Below, in pieces: positions 16,442 to 25,286 of a stretch of DNA of 64,000 nucleotides. This stretch comes from Nocardioides soli (lineage in GTDB: Bacteria; Actinomycetota; Actinomycetes; Propionibacteriales; Nocardioidaceae). The stretch's first letter is position 1. Each line of letters opens with the position of its first letter. The translations under genes and the position numbers were made by a program. The notes under the pieces were generated by a model. That model saw only the letters and a list, made by a program, of their open reading frames with translations. It did not search any database and was not told the DNA's origin. Where the stretch lies: assembly GCF_014191495.1 (NCBI RefSeq), contig NZ_JACHWR010000001.1:1302001-1366000 (forward strand), read 5' to 3'.

Positions 16442-17485
16442 CTACACCGCCTCGGCGAGCCTGTAGCCCACGCCCCGGACCGTCTCGATGTAGCGCGGCG
16501 TCGCCGCGTCGTCGCCGAGCTTGCGGCGCAGGTTGGCGATGTGCACCTCGACGGAGCGCTTGTCGGCCTCGTTGACGAAGTACGACGTGACGTACTGCTG
16601 CCCGCGCATGGTCAGCACCAGGTCGGCCTTGCTGCGCACCCGGCGACCGGTGCCCATCAGCGAGGCGAGCAGGTCGAACTCCGTACGGGTCAGGTCGACG
16701 GCCCCGTTGTTGACGGTCACGACGCGGGTCTCGTGGTTGAGCGCCAGGCCGTTGAACTGCATCCAGCCGGTCGACGGGTCGGCGAGCACCGCGCCGTGCT
16801 GGGCTGCGGGCTGGGCGACGGGCTGGGGCGCACCCCGGTGCGGCTGCTCGGCCGGCGGCTGCGGAGCGACCTGCGGCGGGGCCTGCTGGGGGGCCGGCGG
16901 CGGCGCCGGCACGGTCGGCGGGTGCGCCGGCTGGAAGGGCCGCTGCGGCTGCTGCGCCTGCTGAGGCTCGGGCGCCTGCGAGGAGAGCGGCGCGAGCGGG
17001 CCGGCCGTGGCCAGGTCGCGCGCGGCCGCGGCGGCCCACGACTCCGGCTCGGGAGCGGCGGGCGCCTCGCGCTCGGCGTCGACCCAACCCTGCGGCTTGT
17101 CCATCCGGGTGCGCGGCCGGCGCAGCATCGAGTCGGCGCGGGCGCGCAGCTCGCGGGGACGGAACGGCTTGACCAGGTAGTCGTCGGCACCGGCCTCGAA
17201 CCCCTGCACGACGTCGATCTCGTCGGCGAGCGCGGTGATCATGATCAGGTAGGTGCTGCTGAACTCGCGCAGCCGCTTGGCGACCGCGAAGCCGTCCATG
17301 CCCGGCATGTTCACGTCGAGCGTGGTGATCAGCGGGTTGTGGCGACGGACCGCCTCGACACCGTCGGCGCCGTTCTCGGTCACCACGGTCGTGAAGCCCG
17401 ACTGGGTCAGCACTATGTCGATCAGGTCACGTACATCGGGGTCGTCCTCGATGATGACCGCAACCCACTCGTTGCCCGACTCCAT
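16442..17485 (-). CDS. OmpR-family response regulator with long Pro/Gln linker
   Basis: A 347-residue regulator from ATG 17485. The receiver domain (1-125) has the acidic pocket EDD (13-15), phospho-acceptor Asp57 (TTLDVNMPG), Thr84 and Lys106 (LVKPF). A winged-helix domain (about 240-347) includes LTRTEFDLLASLM, VEVHIANLRRKLGDD and YIETVRGVGYRL. Between them are about 110 residues of low-complexity Pro/Gln/Ala sequence, far longer than the usual 5-20 residue linker. No sensor kinase gene is adjacent, so it is an orphan here. Target genes are unknown. Confidence 0.92.
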   Translation of the reverse strand: MESGNEWVAVIIEDDPDVRDLIDIVLTQSGFTTVVTENGADGVEAVRRHNPLITTLDVNMPGMDGFAVAKRLREFSSTYLIMITALADEIDVVQGFEAGADDYLVKPFRPRELRARADSMLRRPRTRMDKPQGWVDAEREAPAAPEPESWAAAAARDLATAGPLAPLSSQAPEPQQAQQPQRPFQPAHPPTVPAPPPAPQQAPPQVAPQPPAEQPHRGAPQPVAQPAAQHGAVLADPSTGWMQFNGLALNHETRVVTVNNGAVDLTRTEFDLLASLMGTGRRVRSKADLVLTMRGQQYVTSYFVNEADKRSVEVHIANLRRKLGDDAATPRYIETVRGVGYRLAEAV

Positions 17486-17570
17486 GAGCCGCAGCCTAAC
17501 AACGCCGCTGCGCCCGACGGCGACGCGTGGGTCCCCGACTCGCCGCCCGGATCCCACCGCGTCCGGCGCA

Positions 17571-18560
17571 TCACCACCCGGACGCGCCGGCCAGCTCCAT
17601 CGCGCGGTCGGGCCAGAACTGCCCGGCCGGCGGTCCGCCGTGGCACTCGCCGTCGCTCTCCCCCGGCGGCTTCACCCACACGTAGGCGTCGAGGTTGCCC
17701 TGGTCCGTCGCCGCGCCGGGCTCGGTGCCGAACGCCCGGCCCGGTGGGTTGCACCAGTCCTGGCTGGCGCCGAACCCGTTGCGGCCACTGTCGATGACGT
17801 AGTGCGCACCGCCGAGCATCCCGCTCAACCGCTCGGCGTAGGCCCGCTCGTCCGCGTCGGTCTGGAAGTTCGAGACGTTGGTCGCGAAGCCGCGCACGTC
17901 CTCGACACCGACCTGCTCGAGCAGCCGCGCCAGGTCCTTCGCCTCGACCCAGTGGGAGTGACCGCCGTCGACGTACGTCGTGAGGCCGGCCGCGGCGAGC
18001 CGGTCCACGGCGTCGGCGATCAGCCGGACCCGGTCCTCACGGCTCCCGCACTCGAGCACCGAGGCGAGGGCGTCGGGCTCGACGACCACCGCCACGTCGT
18101 CGCCCGCCGCGGCGGCGTCGGCGATCTCCTGCACCCACGGGCCGTACCGGTCGGCCGGGAGGCCGCCTCCGGAGAAGCCGCCCGTGCAGTCGCGGTCGGG
18201 GATGCCGTAGACCACGAAGGTCGGCACCCGGCCGGCCTCGTCCGCCGCGTCGACGATCCGCGTCACGTAGCCGCCGACGTCCCCGGCGGGGTGCTCCTCC
18301 GGGGTGAGCCAGATGCCCTGCGGCGTCTCGGCCAGCCGGCGGAAGACCCGCTCCCGATCGGCGTCGCCGGACGCCTTCGCCTGCTCCGCGGCCTGCGCCG
18401 TGCGCGAGTCCGGATCGGCGTAGCCCGCGTGGTCGGCGTACGGGTTGACCGCCTGGGCGTCCGCCGGGCCACCGTCACCGCCTCCGGAGCAGGCGGTGAG
18501 CCCGGCGAGGGTGGCCAGCAGCAGCGCCGCCGGTGCGGCGGAGGGGCGGCGGAGGAGCAC
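17571..18560 (-). CDS. Glycoside hydrolase family 6 lipoprotein
   Basis: A 329-residue GH6 protein (endoglucanase/cellobiohydrolase family) from GTG 18560. The signal peptide ends in lipobox LTAC with Cys24, so it is predicted to be lipid-anchored outside the membrane. Family motifs are FVVYGIPDRDCTGGFSGGG (Asp124) and VVVEPDALA (acid Asp163), then TYVDGGHSHWV, GFATNVSNF, YVIDSGRNG and YVWVKPPGESDG. Together these strongly support a beta-1,4-glucan hydrolase fold. There is no carbohydrate-binding module. The start is set by the lipoprotein signal; the frame extends further upstream without signal character. Confidence 0.9.
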   Translation of the reverse strand: MLLRRPSAAPAALLLATLAGLTACSGGGDGGPADAQAVNPYADHAGYADPDSRTAQAAEQAKASGDADRERVFRRLAETPQGIWLTPEEHPAGDVGGYVTRIVDAADEAGRVPTFVVYGIPDRDCTGGFSGGGLPADRYGPWVQEIADAAAAGDDVAVVVEPDALASVLECGSREDRVRLIADAVDRLAAAGLTTYVDGGHSHWVEAKDLARLLEQVGVEDVRGFATNVSNFQTDADERAYAERLSGMLGGAHYVIDSGRNGFGASQDWCNPPGRAFGTEPGAATDQGNLDAYVWVKPPGESDGECHGGPPAGQFWPDRAMELAGASGW

Positions 18561-18597
18561 CGCGCCATCATGCCCGAGGCGCGGTCCCCGCCCCGGC

Positions 18598-20031
18598 TCA
18601 TCCCGCCCGGCTCGCCCGTCCGGGCGCGAACAGGCTCGCGACGAACGCGATCGCGACGGCGGCGGCACCGGTGATCAGGGCCGGGCCGATCGCACCGTCG
18701 TAGCCCCGCGGGTCGAGCGCGCCGCCGTAGCCGAGGAAGACCGCGGTCAGCAGCGCGATGCCGAGTGCCACGCCGAACTCGCGGACCGTGGAGTTCGCGG
18801 AGCTGGCGACCGCGAAGTCGCCCTCCGGGAGGCCGTCGAGCACCGCGGTGGCCATCGGCGCGAACGTCAGGCCCATGCCGACGCCGGCCAGGAGCAGTGC
18901 GGGGACGAACGCGGAGTACGCCGAGTCCGACTCGGTGAGCCACGCGAACCAGACCAGCGACGCGGTCTGCAGCGCCAGCCCCAGCGCGAGCAGCGGCCGA
19001 AGCCCGACCTTCGGCGCCAGCGCCCCGGCGATCGGGGCGACCACCATCGGCGCCGCGGTCCACGGCAGCGTGCGCAGGCCCGCGTCCAGCGGGGAGTAGC
19101 CCTGCACGATCTGGAGGTACTGCGCGAGCAGGAAGACCGTGCCGAACATGCCGAGGGTGAAGAACAGCGCGATCACGTTGGCCACCGAGAAGCTGCGCGA
19201 GGAGAACAGCCGCAGCGGCAGCACGGCGTACGAGCGGCCCCGGGCCCAGACGACGTACGCCGGCACCAGCAGCGTCGCGAGCGCGAGCGGCACGAGCACC
19301 CGCGGGTCGCCCCACCCGTCGTCGTTGCCGTGCACGATGCCCCAGACCCCGAGGAAGACCGCGCCGCCGAGCAGCAGCACGCCGACCAGGTCGAGACGCT
19401 GCCAGGCGCCGCGCGACTCCGGGATCGCCGCCAGCAGCAGCGGCGCGGCCACCAGGGCGACCGGCACGTTGAGCCAGAAGATCGCCTCCCAGCTGACGCC
19501 CTCCACCACGGCCCCGCCGATCACCGGGCCGAGTGCGACCCCGAGGCCGCTGACCCCGCCCCAGATGCCGATCGCGGCGGCCCGCCTGGCGGGCGGCACC
19601 GCGGCCGCGAGCAGCGTCAGCGAGAGCGGCATGATCGCGGCGGCGCCGACGCCCTGCACGGCCCGCGCGACGATCAGCGCCTCCGACGTGGTGCTGAGCG
19701 CCGAACCGATCGAGCCGAGCGTGAAGACGGCCAGGCCGACCAGCATCACCCGGCGCCGTCCGAGCCGGTCGCCCAGAGTCGCGGCCGGGAGCATGAACGT
19801 GGCGAAGGCGAGCGTGTAGGCGTTCATGAACCAGGAGAGCTCGCCGACCGACGAGCCGAGGTCGGCCTTGATCACCGGTAGCGCGCTGGTCATCACCAGG
19901 TTGTCCAGCGTGGCCATGAACATCGGGAGCGACGCCGCGAGGACGGCGAGCCACACCGGCGCACGGCGGGACCGGGGCCCGGGGTCGCTGGCGGGGGCGA
20001 GCTCCCGCGTCGCGTCGAGAGTGGTCATCAC
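18598..20031 (-). CDS. MFS transporter, DHA2 (14-TM) drug-efflux type
   Basis: A 477-residue major facilitator with the motif A loop GDRLGRRRVMLVG after TM2-3, the TM1 LDNLVMTSALPVIKADLG segment typical of EmrB/QacA-type DHA2 carriers, the antiporter motif in TM5 (SGLGVALGPVIGGAVV), and enough hydrophobic segments for 14 helices. It likely exports a drug or toxic metabolite with proton antiport. The start is GTG 20031 or ATG 20028, behind AGGAG. It diverges from a TetR gene with a 61-bp gap containing a clear inverted-repeat operator, the classic layout of a self-regulated efflux pair. Confidence 0.94.
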   Translation of the reverse strand: MMTTLDATRELAPASDPGPRSRRAPVWLAVLAASLPMFMATLDNLVMTSALPVIKADLGSSVGELSWFMNAYTLAFATFMLPAATLGDRLGRRRVMLVGLAVFTLGSIGSALSTTSEALIVARAVQGVGAAAIMPLSLTLLAAAVPPARRAAAIGIWGGVSGLGVALGPVIGGAVVEGVSWEAIFWLNVPVALVAAPLLLAAIPESRGAWQRLDLVGVLLLGGAVFLGVWGIVHGNDDGWGDPRVLVPLALATLLVPAYVVWARGRSYAVLPLRLFSSRSFSVANVIALFFTLGMFGTVFLLAQYLQIVQGYSPLDAGLRTLPWTAAPMVVAPIAGALAPKVGLRPLLALGLALQTASLVWFAWLTESDSAYSAFVPALLLAGVGMGLTFAPMATAVLDGLPEGDFAVASSANSTVREFGVALGIALLTAVFLGYGGALDPRGYDGAIGPALITGAAAVAIAFVASLFAPGRASRAG

Positions 20032-20053
20032 GGCTCCTAAGAAGGCATTGAAT

Positions 20054-20082
20054 GATTACTTAGGTCACGACGGTAAGTAATC
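20054..20082. promoter_or_regulatory. TetR-type operator
   Basis: GATTACTTA (20054-20062) and TAAGTAATC (20074-20082) form a perfect 9-bp inverted repeat with an 11-bp spacer. It fills the centre of the 61-bp divergent region between the MFS and TetR genes, and its AT-richness stands out from the surroundings. The TetR protein next door is the obvious ligand (inference). Confidence 0.8.
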
Positions 20083-20092
20083 GACTGATAAC

Positions 20093-20707
20093 ATGTCAAG
20101 CATGAATGCGGCCGGACGTGCGCAGAAGGTCAGCCGGATGAGCGCCGAGGACCGGCGCGAGCTGGTGCTGGAGGCGGCCACCCGGGCCTTCGCCCGCGGC
20201 GGGTATGCGGGCACCAGCACCGACGCGGTGGCCAAGGAGGCCGGCGTCTCCCAGCCGTACGTCGTGCGGATGTTCGGCACCAAGCTCGACCTCTTCCTCG
20301 AGGTCTTCGAGCGAGCGGTCGGCCGGATCCGCGACGCGTTCGCGGCGGTGCTCGACGAGGGTCCGTTCGACCCCACGAGCGAGGACGACCGCGCCCGGAT
20401 GGGCATCGCCTACACCGAGCTGCTGCAGGACCAGGACTTCCTGCAGGTGATGATGCACGGCTTCTCCGCGGGCGGCGTGCCCGAGATCGGGGCGGCCGCC
20501 CGGCGCTGCATGGGCGAGGTCTTCGCGACCATCAAGCGCACCGGCTGGGACGACGAGGAGACCCGCGACTTCATCGCCTACGGGATGCTGCTCAACGTGA
20601 TGATCTCGATGCGCGCCCACGAGCACCTCGACGAGGGCGACCCGCTGACCGCGCTCGCGACGTGCGCGTTCGGTGACGCGATCGAGATGCTTGAATCACC
20701 CGCGTGA
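20093..20707 (+). CDS. TetR/AcrR family transcriptional regulator
   Basis: A 204-residue TetR-family repressor. The N-terminal HTH region is LVLEAATRAFARGGYAGTSTDAVAKEAGVSQPYVVRMFGTKLDLF (about residues 23-67), followed by an all-helical ligand-binding domain. It probably represses itself and the divergent MFS gene. Starts at ATG 20093 or ATG 20102; no ribosome-binding site is seen, so a leaderless mRNA is possible. The 3' end overlaps the Maf gene by 4 bases (GTGA). Confidence 0.93.
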   Translation: MSSMNAAGRAQKVSRMSAEDRRELVLEAATRAFARGGYAGTSTDAVAKEAGVSQPYVVRMFGTKLDLFLEVFERAVGRIRDAFAAVLDEGPFDPTSEDDRARMGIAYTELLQDQDFLQVMMHGFSAGGVPEIGAAARRCMGEVFATIKRTGWDDEETRDFIAYGMLLNVMISMRAHEHLDEGDPLTALATCAFGDAIEMLESPA

Positions 20708-21315
20708 CGGCTCTCGTTCTCGGCTCCGCGTCCCCCGCCCGGCTCCAGACGCTGCGCAACGCCGGCATCGAGCCCACGGTGATGGTGTCCGGGGTCGACG
20801 AGTCGCAGCTCGAGGGCCTGCCGCCCGCGGAGCTCGCACTCCAGCTCGCCGAGCTCAAGTGCGCCGCGGTCGCCGAGCGCGACGACCTGCCCGAGGGTGC
20901 GCTCGTGCTCGGCTGCGACTCGGTGCTCGACCTCGACGGCGCCGCGCTCGGGAAGCCCGAGGACGCCGCGGAGGCCGTGCATCGCTGGGAGCGGATGCGC
21001 GGCCGCTCGGGCGTGCTGCGCACCGGCCACTGCCTGCGCGACACCGCCACCGGCCGGGTCGCCGCGGCCACGGCGTCGACCACGGTGCACTTCGCCGACC
21101 TGGCCGACGATGAGATCGCGGCGTACGTCGCGAGCGGCGAGCCGCTGCACGTCGCCGGGGCGTTCACGGTCGACGGACTCGGTGGTGCGTTCGTGACAGG
21201 GATCGACGGCGACCACCACAACGTGGTCGGGGTCAGCCTGCCGCTGCTCAGGGACCTCGTCGCGGAGCTCGGTCACTCGTGGACCGAGCTGTGGACTCCC
21301 CGTCCGTCCCGGTGA
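20704..21315 (+). CDS. Maf family nucleoside triphosphate pyrophosphatase
   Basis: A 203-residue Maf-like protein, expected to hydrolyse non-canonical or specific NTPs/dNTPs to monophosphates as a housecleaning enzyme. It carries LVLGSASPARLQTLRNAGI (substrate loop), ELKCAAVAER, the catalytic-acid region VLGCDSVLDLDG, GKPEDAAEAVHRWERMRGRSG, and EPLHVAGAFTVDGLGGAFVTGIDGDHHNVVGVSLPLL. GTG start overlaps the tetR stop. The 3' end overlaps the convergent GtrA gene by 68 bases. Confidence 0.92.
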   Translation: MTALVLGSASPARLQTLRNAGIEPTVMVSGVDESQLEGLPPAELALQLAELKCAAVAERDDLPEGALVLGCDSVLDLDGAALGKPEDAAEAVHRWERMRGRSGVLRTGHCLRDTATGRVAAATASTTVHFADLADDEIAAYVASGEPLHVAGAFTVDGLGGAFVTGIDGDHHNVVGVSLPLLRDLVAELGHSWTELWTPRPSR

Positions 21316-21871
21316 CCTCCAGACCACCCAGACCACCCAGCTCGCCCGGGCCGCCGCCCTCGTCGGTCGGCTGCAGCTCGCTCAGCTCGAAGACCTGGAG
21401 CGGGTGGTGCCGCAGCTCGGCCAGGACCACCGGCCGCCGGAAGACCAGCGTGCGGAACAGGTAGAAGCGCGCCACCATGCCCAGGAAGAGCCCGAGCACG
21501 TTCGCGGAGACGTTGTCGGAGTAGGGGTCGTCGAGGCCGAGCACGTTGCGGCTGACCCACAGGCACCCGATCGGGATCAGCATGGTGACCAGGTTGATCG
21601 CCACGAACATCAGCCGGCCGCCGTCGGCGGTGCGCGGCGGCCGGTCCTTGAAGACCCAGGTACGACTGCCGCGGTAGCTGATCGTCATGCCGACCACGTT
21701 GGCGATCACGAACGCGAGGTAGGGATGGTTGGCGAGCGGCGCGTCCCAGCCAGTGCTGAACCCGTGCAGCAGGAAGTTGAAGATCAGGAACGCGACGATC
21801 GTCGCGAGGCCACCGACCGCCAGGAACCGGTATGCCTCGGTGAAGATCCGATGCCACCGGCCACCAGCCAT
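21248..21871 (-). CDS. GtrA-like membrane protein
   Basis: A 207-residue GtrA-family protein with four transmembrane helices (about 15-35, 50-67, 85-105 and 118-140). It carries the typical RFLAVGGLATIVAFLIFNFLL beginning and the YRGSRTWVFKDR loop. Members help flip or present polyprenyl-linked sugars for cell-envelope glycosylation. The C-terminal 55 residues are a Gly/Glu-rich tail encoded where the gene overlaps Maf. No glycosyltransferase partner is adjacent. Confidence 0.9.
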   Translation of the reverse strand: MAGGRWHRIFTEAYRFLAVGGLATIVAFLIFNFLLHGFSTGWDAPLANHPYLAFVIANVVGMTISYRGSRTWVFKDRPPRTADGGRLMFVAINLVTMLIPIGCLWVSRNVLGLDDPYSDNVSANVLGLFLGMVARFYLFRTLVFRRPVVLAELRHHPLQVFELSELQPTDEGGGPGELGGLGGLEVTGTDGESTARSTSDRAPRRGP

Positions 21872-21987
21872 GGGGCCAAGGCTAACCGTTGGGCCCGCTC
21901 AGCCCGGTAGCAACCGCCCCGGACCACGTGGCTGAGGTGTGAGGGCCGCCGAGCCCGAACCTCGAGACCCCCTCCCCCGCACCGGCC

Positions 21988-22082
21988 GGTTTCGAGGCTC
22001 GTCGCTGGCGCTCCTCACACCTCAACCACCGTGACACGGTGGTTGAGGTGCGAAGGCGCCCTGGCGCCTGAGCCTCGAAACC
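21988..22082. repeat. 95-bp palindromic repeat (copy B)
   Basis: The same outer arms as copy A: GGTTTCGAGGCTC (21988-22000) and GAGCCTCGAAACC (22070-22082). The inner palindrome CACCTCAACCACCGTG / CACGGTGGTTGAGGTG (22018-22033 and 22035-22050) surrounds a single A. The middle segments differ in length and sequence from copy A, consistent with independent drift or with a mobile REP-like family. It lies 14 bp beyond the 3' end of the acyl-CoA dehydrogenase gene. Confidence 0.9.
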
Positions 22083-22095
22083 ACCCCGGGTGGCG

Positions 22096-23304
22096 CTACT
22101 CGACCGGCAGGCCCAGGCCGCGCGCGATCAGCATCCGCTGCACCTCCGAGGTGCCCTCGCCGATCTCGAGCACCTTGGCGTCGCGGTAGAAGCGGGCGAC
22201 GGGGTACTCCTCCATGAAGCCGTAGCCGCCGAAGACCTGGGTGGCGATCCGGGTGGCGGTGACGGCGGACTCGGTGGCGTAGAGCTTGGCGACGGCGGCG
22301 GCCTGCTTGAAGTCCTTCGTCGACGCGCCGGACCCGTCGCGCATCGAGTCCTTCATCGCCGCGGCCCGGTAGGTCAGCAGCCGCGACGCGTGCAGCATCA
22401 CCTCGAGGTCGGCGATCTGGAACGCCACGCCCTGCTTACGCCCGATCGGACCGCCGAAGGTCTGCCGGTCCCCGGCGTACTCGACGCTCAGGTCGAGGCA
22501 GGCCTGGATGCAGCCGACGGCGAGCGCGGCGATGGCGACCCGGCCGTCGTCGAGCGTTGCGAGGAACTGGGCGTAGCCGCGGCCACGGGCGCCGAGCAGG
22601 TTGGCCTCCGGGACGCGCGCGTCCTCGAACGTCAGCGGGTGGGTGTCGGAGGCGTGCCAGCCGAGCTTGTCGTAGGCCTTCTCCGCGGTGAACCCGGGCG
22701 TGCCGCTGGGCACGATGATCGTGCTGATCTCCGCCTTCCCGGCCTCGGTCTCACCGGTGCGCGCGGTGACGGTCACCAGGCTGGTGATCTCGGAGCCGGA
22801 GTTGGTGATGAACTGCTTGGCGCCGTTGACCACCCACTCGCCGTTTTCCAGTACGGCGCGGGTCGTGGTCGCCCCGGCGTCGGAGCCGGCACCCGGCTCG
22901 GTGAGGCCGAAGCCGGCCAGCCGCTCCCCCGCGACGAGGTCGGGCAGCCAGGTCCGACGCTGCTCGTCGGTGCCGTAGGCGAGGATGGGGTTGATGCCGA
23001 GGCCGACCGCCGCCTCGAGCGTGATGCCGAGCGACTGGTCGACCCGGCCGATCTCCTCGATGGCCACGCAGAGGCTGGTGAAGTCGCCGTCCTCGCCGGC
23101 GCCGCCGTACTCCTCCGGAGCGGTCAGCCCGAAGAGGCCGAGCGCGCCCATCTTCCGCACGACGTCGACCGGGAAGTGGTGGTCGCGGTCCCACCGAGCG
23201 GCGTGCGGCGCGATCTCGGCCTCCGCGAAGTCGCGGACGCTGCGACGGAACTCCTCGTGCTCGCGGGACACCTCGAAGCTCGACGACTGGCTCATGCTCC
23301 GCAT
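22096..23304 (-). CDS. Acyl-CoA dehydrogenase
   Basis: A 402-residue FAD-dependent acyl-CoA dehydrogenase that oxidises acyl-CoA to trans-2-enoyl-CoA. It shows EEYGGAGEDGDFTSLCVAIEEIGRVD, GFGLTEPGAGSDAGATTT, WVVNGAKQFITNSG, DTHPLTFEDARVP, RQTFGGPIGRKQGVAF, ATQVFGGYGFMEEYPVARFYRDAKVLEIGEGTSEVQ. The catalytic base is Glu383 in GEGT, as in short-chain acyl-CoA dehydrogenase. The start is ATG 23304 or, more likely, ATG 23295, which lies 7 nt after a TAGCAT -10 box and would be leaderless. A palindromic operator overlaps that promoter. Confidence 0.94.
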   Translation of the reverse strand: MRSMSQSSSFEVSREHEEFRRSVRDFAEAEIAPHAARWDRDHHFPVDVVRKMGALGLFGLTAPEEYGGAGEDGDFTSLCVAIEEIGRVDQSLGITLEAAVGLGINPILAYGTDEQRRTWLPDLVAGERLAGFGLTEPGAGSDAGATTTRAVLENGEWVVNGAKQFITNSGSEITSLVTVTARTGETEAGKAEISTIIVPSGTPGFTAEKAYDKLGWHASDTHPLTFEDARVPEANLLGARGRGYAQFLATLDDGRVAIAALAVGCIQACLDLSVEYAGDRQTFGGPIGRKQGVAFQIADLEVMLHASRLLTYRAAAMKDSMRDGSGASTKDFKQAAAVAKLYATESAVTATRIATQVFGGYGFMEEYPVARFYRDAKVLEIGEGTSEVQRMLIARGLGLPVE

Positions 23305-23337
23305 GCTAGCCGCCGAGGTTAGCGATTGTTAACCTCG
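23303..23337 (-). promoter_or_regulatory. Promoter and overlapping operator of acyl-CoA dehydrogenase gene
   Basis: On the minus strand TTAACA (23332-23327) and TAGCAT (23308-23303) are separated by 18 bp, a good sigma70-type promoter. Across the -35 and spacer lies a perfect inverted repeat CGAGGTTA-N8-TAACCTCG (23314-23337). A repressor bound there would block this promoter. Regulation by a TetR- or FadR-like fatty acid regulator is inference. Confidence 0.6.
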
Positions 23338-23470
23338 CGACCCTCGGGACACCAAACATCCGCTTGGTGCGACATGGCCCACACCCGGACGAAGCCCATC
23401 TGGGCGCCCGCTGGCGATACCCTGCCCCGCGGGGTCGTGCCGACCCGCCATGTCTGACGCAGGAGGGGTA

Positions 23471-25270
23471 GTGCCCGAGAGCAAGCCGCTGCAGAAGGTC
23501 CTGATCGCCAACCGCGGAGAGATCGCGGTGCGGGTGATCCGGGCCTGCAAGGACGCCGGGATCGGAAGCGTGGCGGTCTACGCCGACCCCGACCGGGACG
23601 CGCTCTTCGTGCGGCTGGCCGACGAGGCCTACGCGCTGGGCGGAGCGACGCCCGCCGAGTCCTACCTCGACATCGCCAAGATCCTCGCGGTCGCCGAGCA
23701 GGCGGGCGCCGACTCGGTGCACCCCGGCTACGGCTTCCTGGCCGAGAACGCCGACTTCGCCCAGGCCGTGCTCGACGCCGGCCTGGTGTGGATCGGCCCG
23801 CCGCCGGCCGCGATCGAGGCGCTGGGCGACAAGGCGCGGGCCAAGCACATCGCCCAGAAGGCGAACGCCCCGCTCGCCCCCGGCACCAAGGACCCGGTCC
23901 AGGACGCCGACGAGGTCGTCGAGTTCGCGAAGGCCAACGGCCTGCCGGTCGCGATCAAGGCCGTCTTCGGCGGCGGCGGCCGCGGCCTCAAGGTCGCCCG
24001 CACGCTCGAGGAGATCCCCGACGCCTACGAGTCCGCGGTGCGCGAGGCGGTCACGGCGTTCGGCCGCGGCGAGTGCCTGGTCGAGAAGTTCCTCGACCGG
24101 CCGCGCCACGTCGAGACCCAGTGCCTGGCCGACGCCCATGGCAACGTCGTGGTGGTCTCCACCCGCGACTGCTCGCTGCAGCGCCGGCACCAGAAGCTGG
24201 TCGAGGAGGCGCCCGCCCCGTTCCTCACCGACGACCAGGTGGCCCGCCTCTACGAGTCCTCGAAGGCGATCCTGCGCGAGGCCGGCTACGTCGGCGCCGG
24301 CACCTGCGAGTTCCTCGTGGGCCGCGACGGCACCATCTCCTTCCTCGAGGTCAACACCCGGCTCCAGGTCGAGCACTGCGTCTCCGAGGAGGTGACCGGC
24401 ATCGACCTGGTGCGCGAGATGTTCCGGATCGCCGCCGGCGAGGCGCTCGGGTACGACGACCCGGAGGTGCGCGGCCACTCGATCGAGTTCCGCATCAACG
24501 CCGAGGACGGCGGCCGCAACTTCATGCCCGCCCCCGGCACGCTGTCGGCCTGGAGCCCGCCGCAGGGTCCGGGCGTGCGGATCGACGGGGGCTACGAGAA
24601 CGGCGAGACCGTACCCGGCTCGTTCGACTCCCTGATCGCCAAGCTGATCGTGACCGGCCGCGACCGCACCCAGGCGCTGGAGCGCTCGCGCCGCGCGCTC
24701 GACGAGTTCGTCGTCGACGGCATGCCGACCGTGATCCCCTTCCACCGCACGGTGGTCGACGACCCGGCGTACGTCGGCGCCTCCACGCCGTCCGGCGAGG
24801 GTGAGTTCACCGTCTACACCACGTGGATCGAGACCGACTTCGACAACCAGATCCAGCCCTACGGCGGCGACGTGGCCGAGGCCGAGGAGGCCGACGAGCG
24901 CCAGAAGGTCGTCGTCGAGGTCGGCGGCAAGCGGCTCGAGGTCGTGCTGCCCGGCGGGCTCAGCCAGACTCTGGGGGCAGGTCTGTCCGCCGGTGGCGGC
25001 GGGGCGAAGAAGCCGAAGCGCGCCGGCGGCAAGAAGGCCGGCGCGGCCGCGAGCGGCGACGCCGTCACCAGCCCCATGCAGGGCACGGTCGTGAAGGTCG
25101 TCGTCGAGGAGGGCCAGGAGGTCGCCGAGGGCGACACCGTGGTCGTCATCGAGGCGATGAAGATGGAGCAGCCGCTCAAGGCCCACAAGGCCGGCACCGT
25201 CACCGGCCTGCAGGCCGAGGTCGGCCAGACCGTGGCCAACGGCGCGGTGATCTGCGAACTCAAGGACTGA
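23471..25270 (+). CDS. accA3: Acetyl/propionyl-CoA carboxylase alpha subunit (biotin carboxylase + BCCP)
   Basis: A 599-residue AccA3-type subunit. The biotin carboxylase part has [35 protein letters not shown]-grasp [16 protein letters not shown] and [21 protein letters not shown]-terminal biotinyl domain has EAMKM (biotin Lys564 from this start). The alpha subunit carboxylates biotin with ATP and bicarbonate and passes CO2 to beta subunits such as the one at 11.8 kb. GTG 23471 was preferred because AGGAGGGG lies just upstream; ATG 23450 would add seven residues. It heads a plus-strand run of closely spaced genes. Confidence 0.93.
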   Translation: MPESKPLQKVLIANRGEIAVRVIRACKDAGIGSVAVYADPDRDALFVRLADEAYALGGATPAESYLDIAKILAVAEQAGADSVHPGYGFLAENADFAQAVLDAGLVWIGPPPAAIEALGDKARAKHIAQKANAPLAPGTKDPVQDADEVVEFAKANGLPVAIKAVFGGGGRGLKVARTLEEIPDAYESAVREAVTAFGRGECLVEKFLDRPRHVETQCLADAHGNVVVVSTRDCSLQRRHQKLVEEAPAPFLTDDQVARLYESSKAILREAGYVGAGTCEFLVGRDGTISFLEVNTRLQVEHCVSEEVTGIDLVREMFRIAAGEALGYDDPEVRGHSIEFRINAEDGGRNFMPAPGTLSAWSPPQGPGVRIDGGYENGETVPGSFDSLIAKLIVTGRDRTQALERSRRALDEFVVDGMPTVIPFHRTVVDDPAYVGASTPSGEGEFTVYTTWIETDFDNQIQPYGGDVAEAEEADERQKVVVEVGGKRLEVVLPGGLSQTLGAGLSAGGGGAKKPKRAGGKKAGAAASGDAVTSPMQGTVVKVVVEEGQEVAEGDTVVVIEAMKMEQPLKAHKAGTVTGLQAEVGQTVANGAVICELKD

Positions 25271-25286
25271 CCGGGTCCGCAACGCC

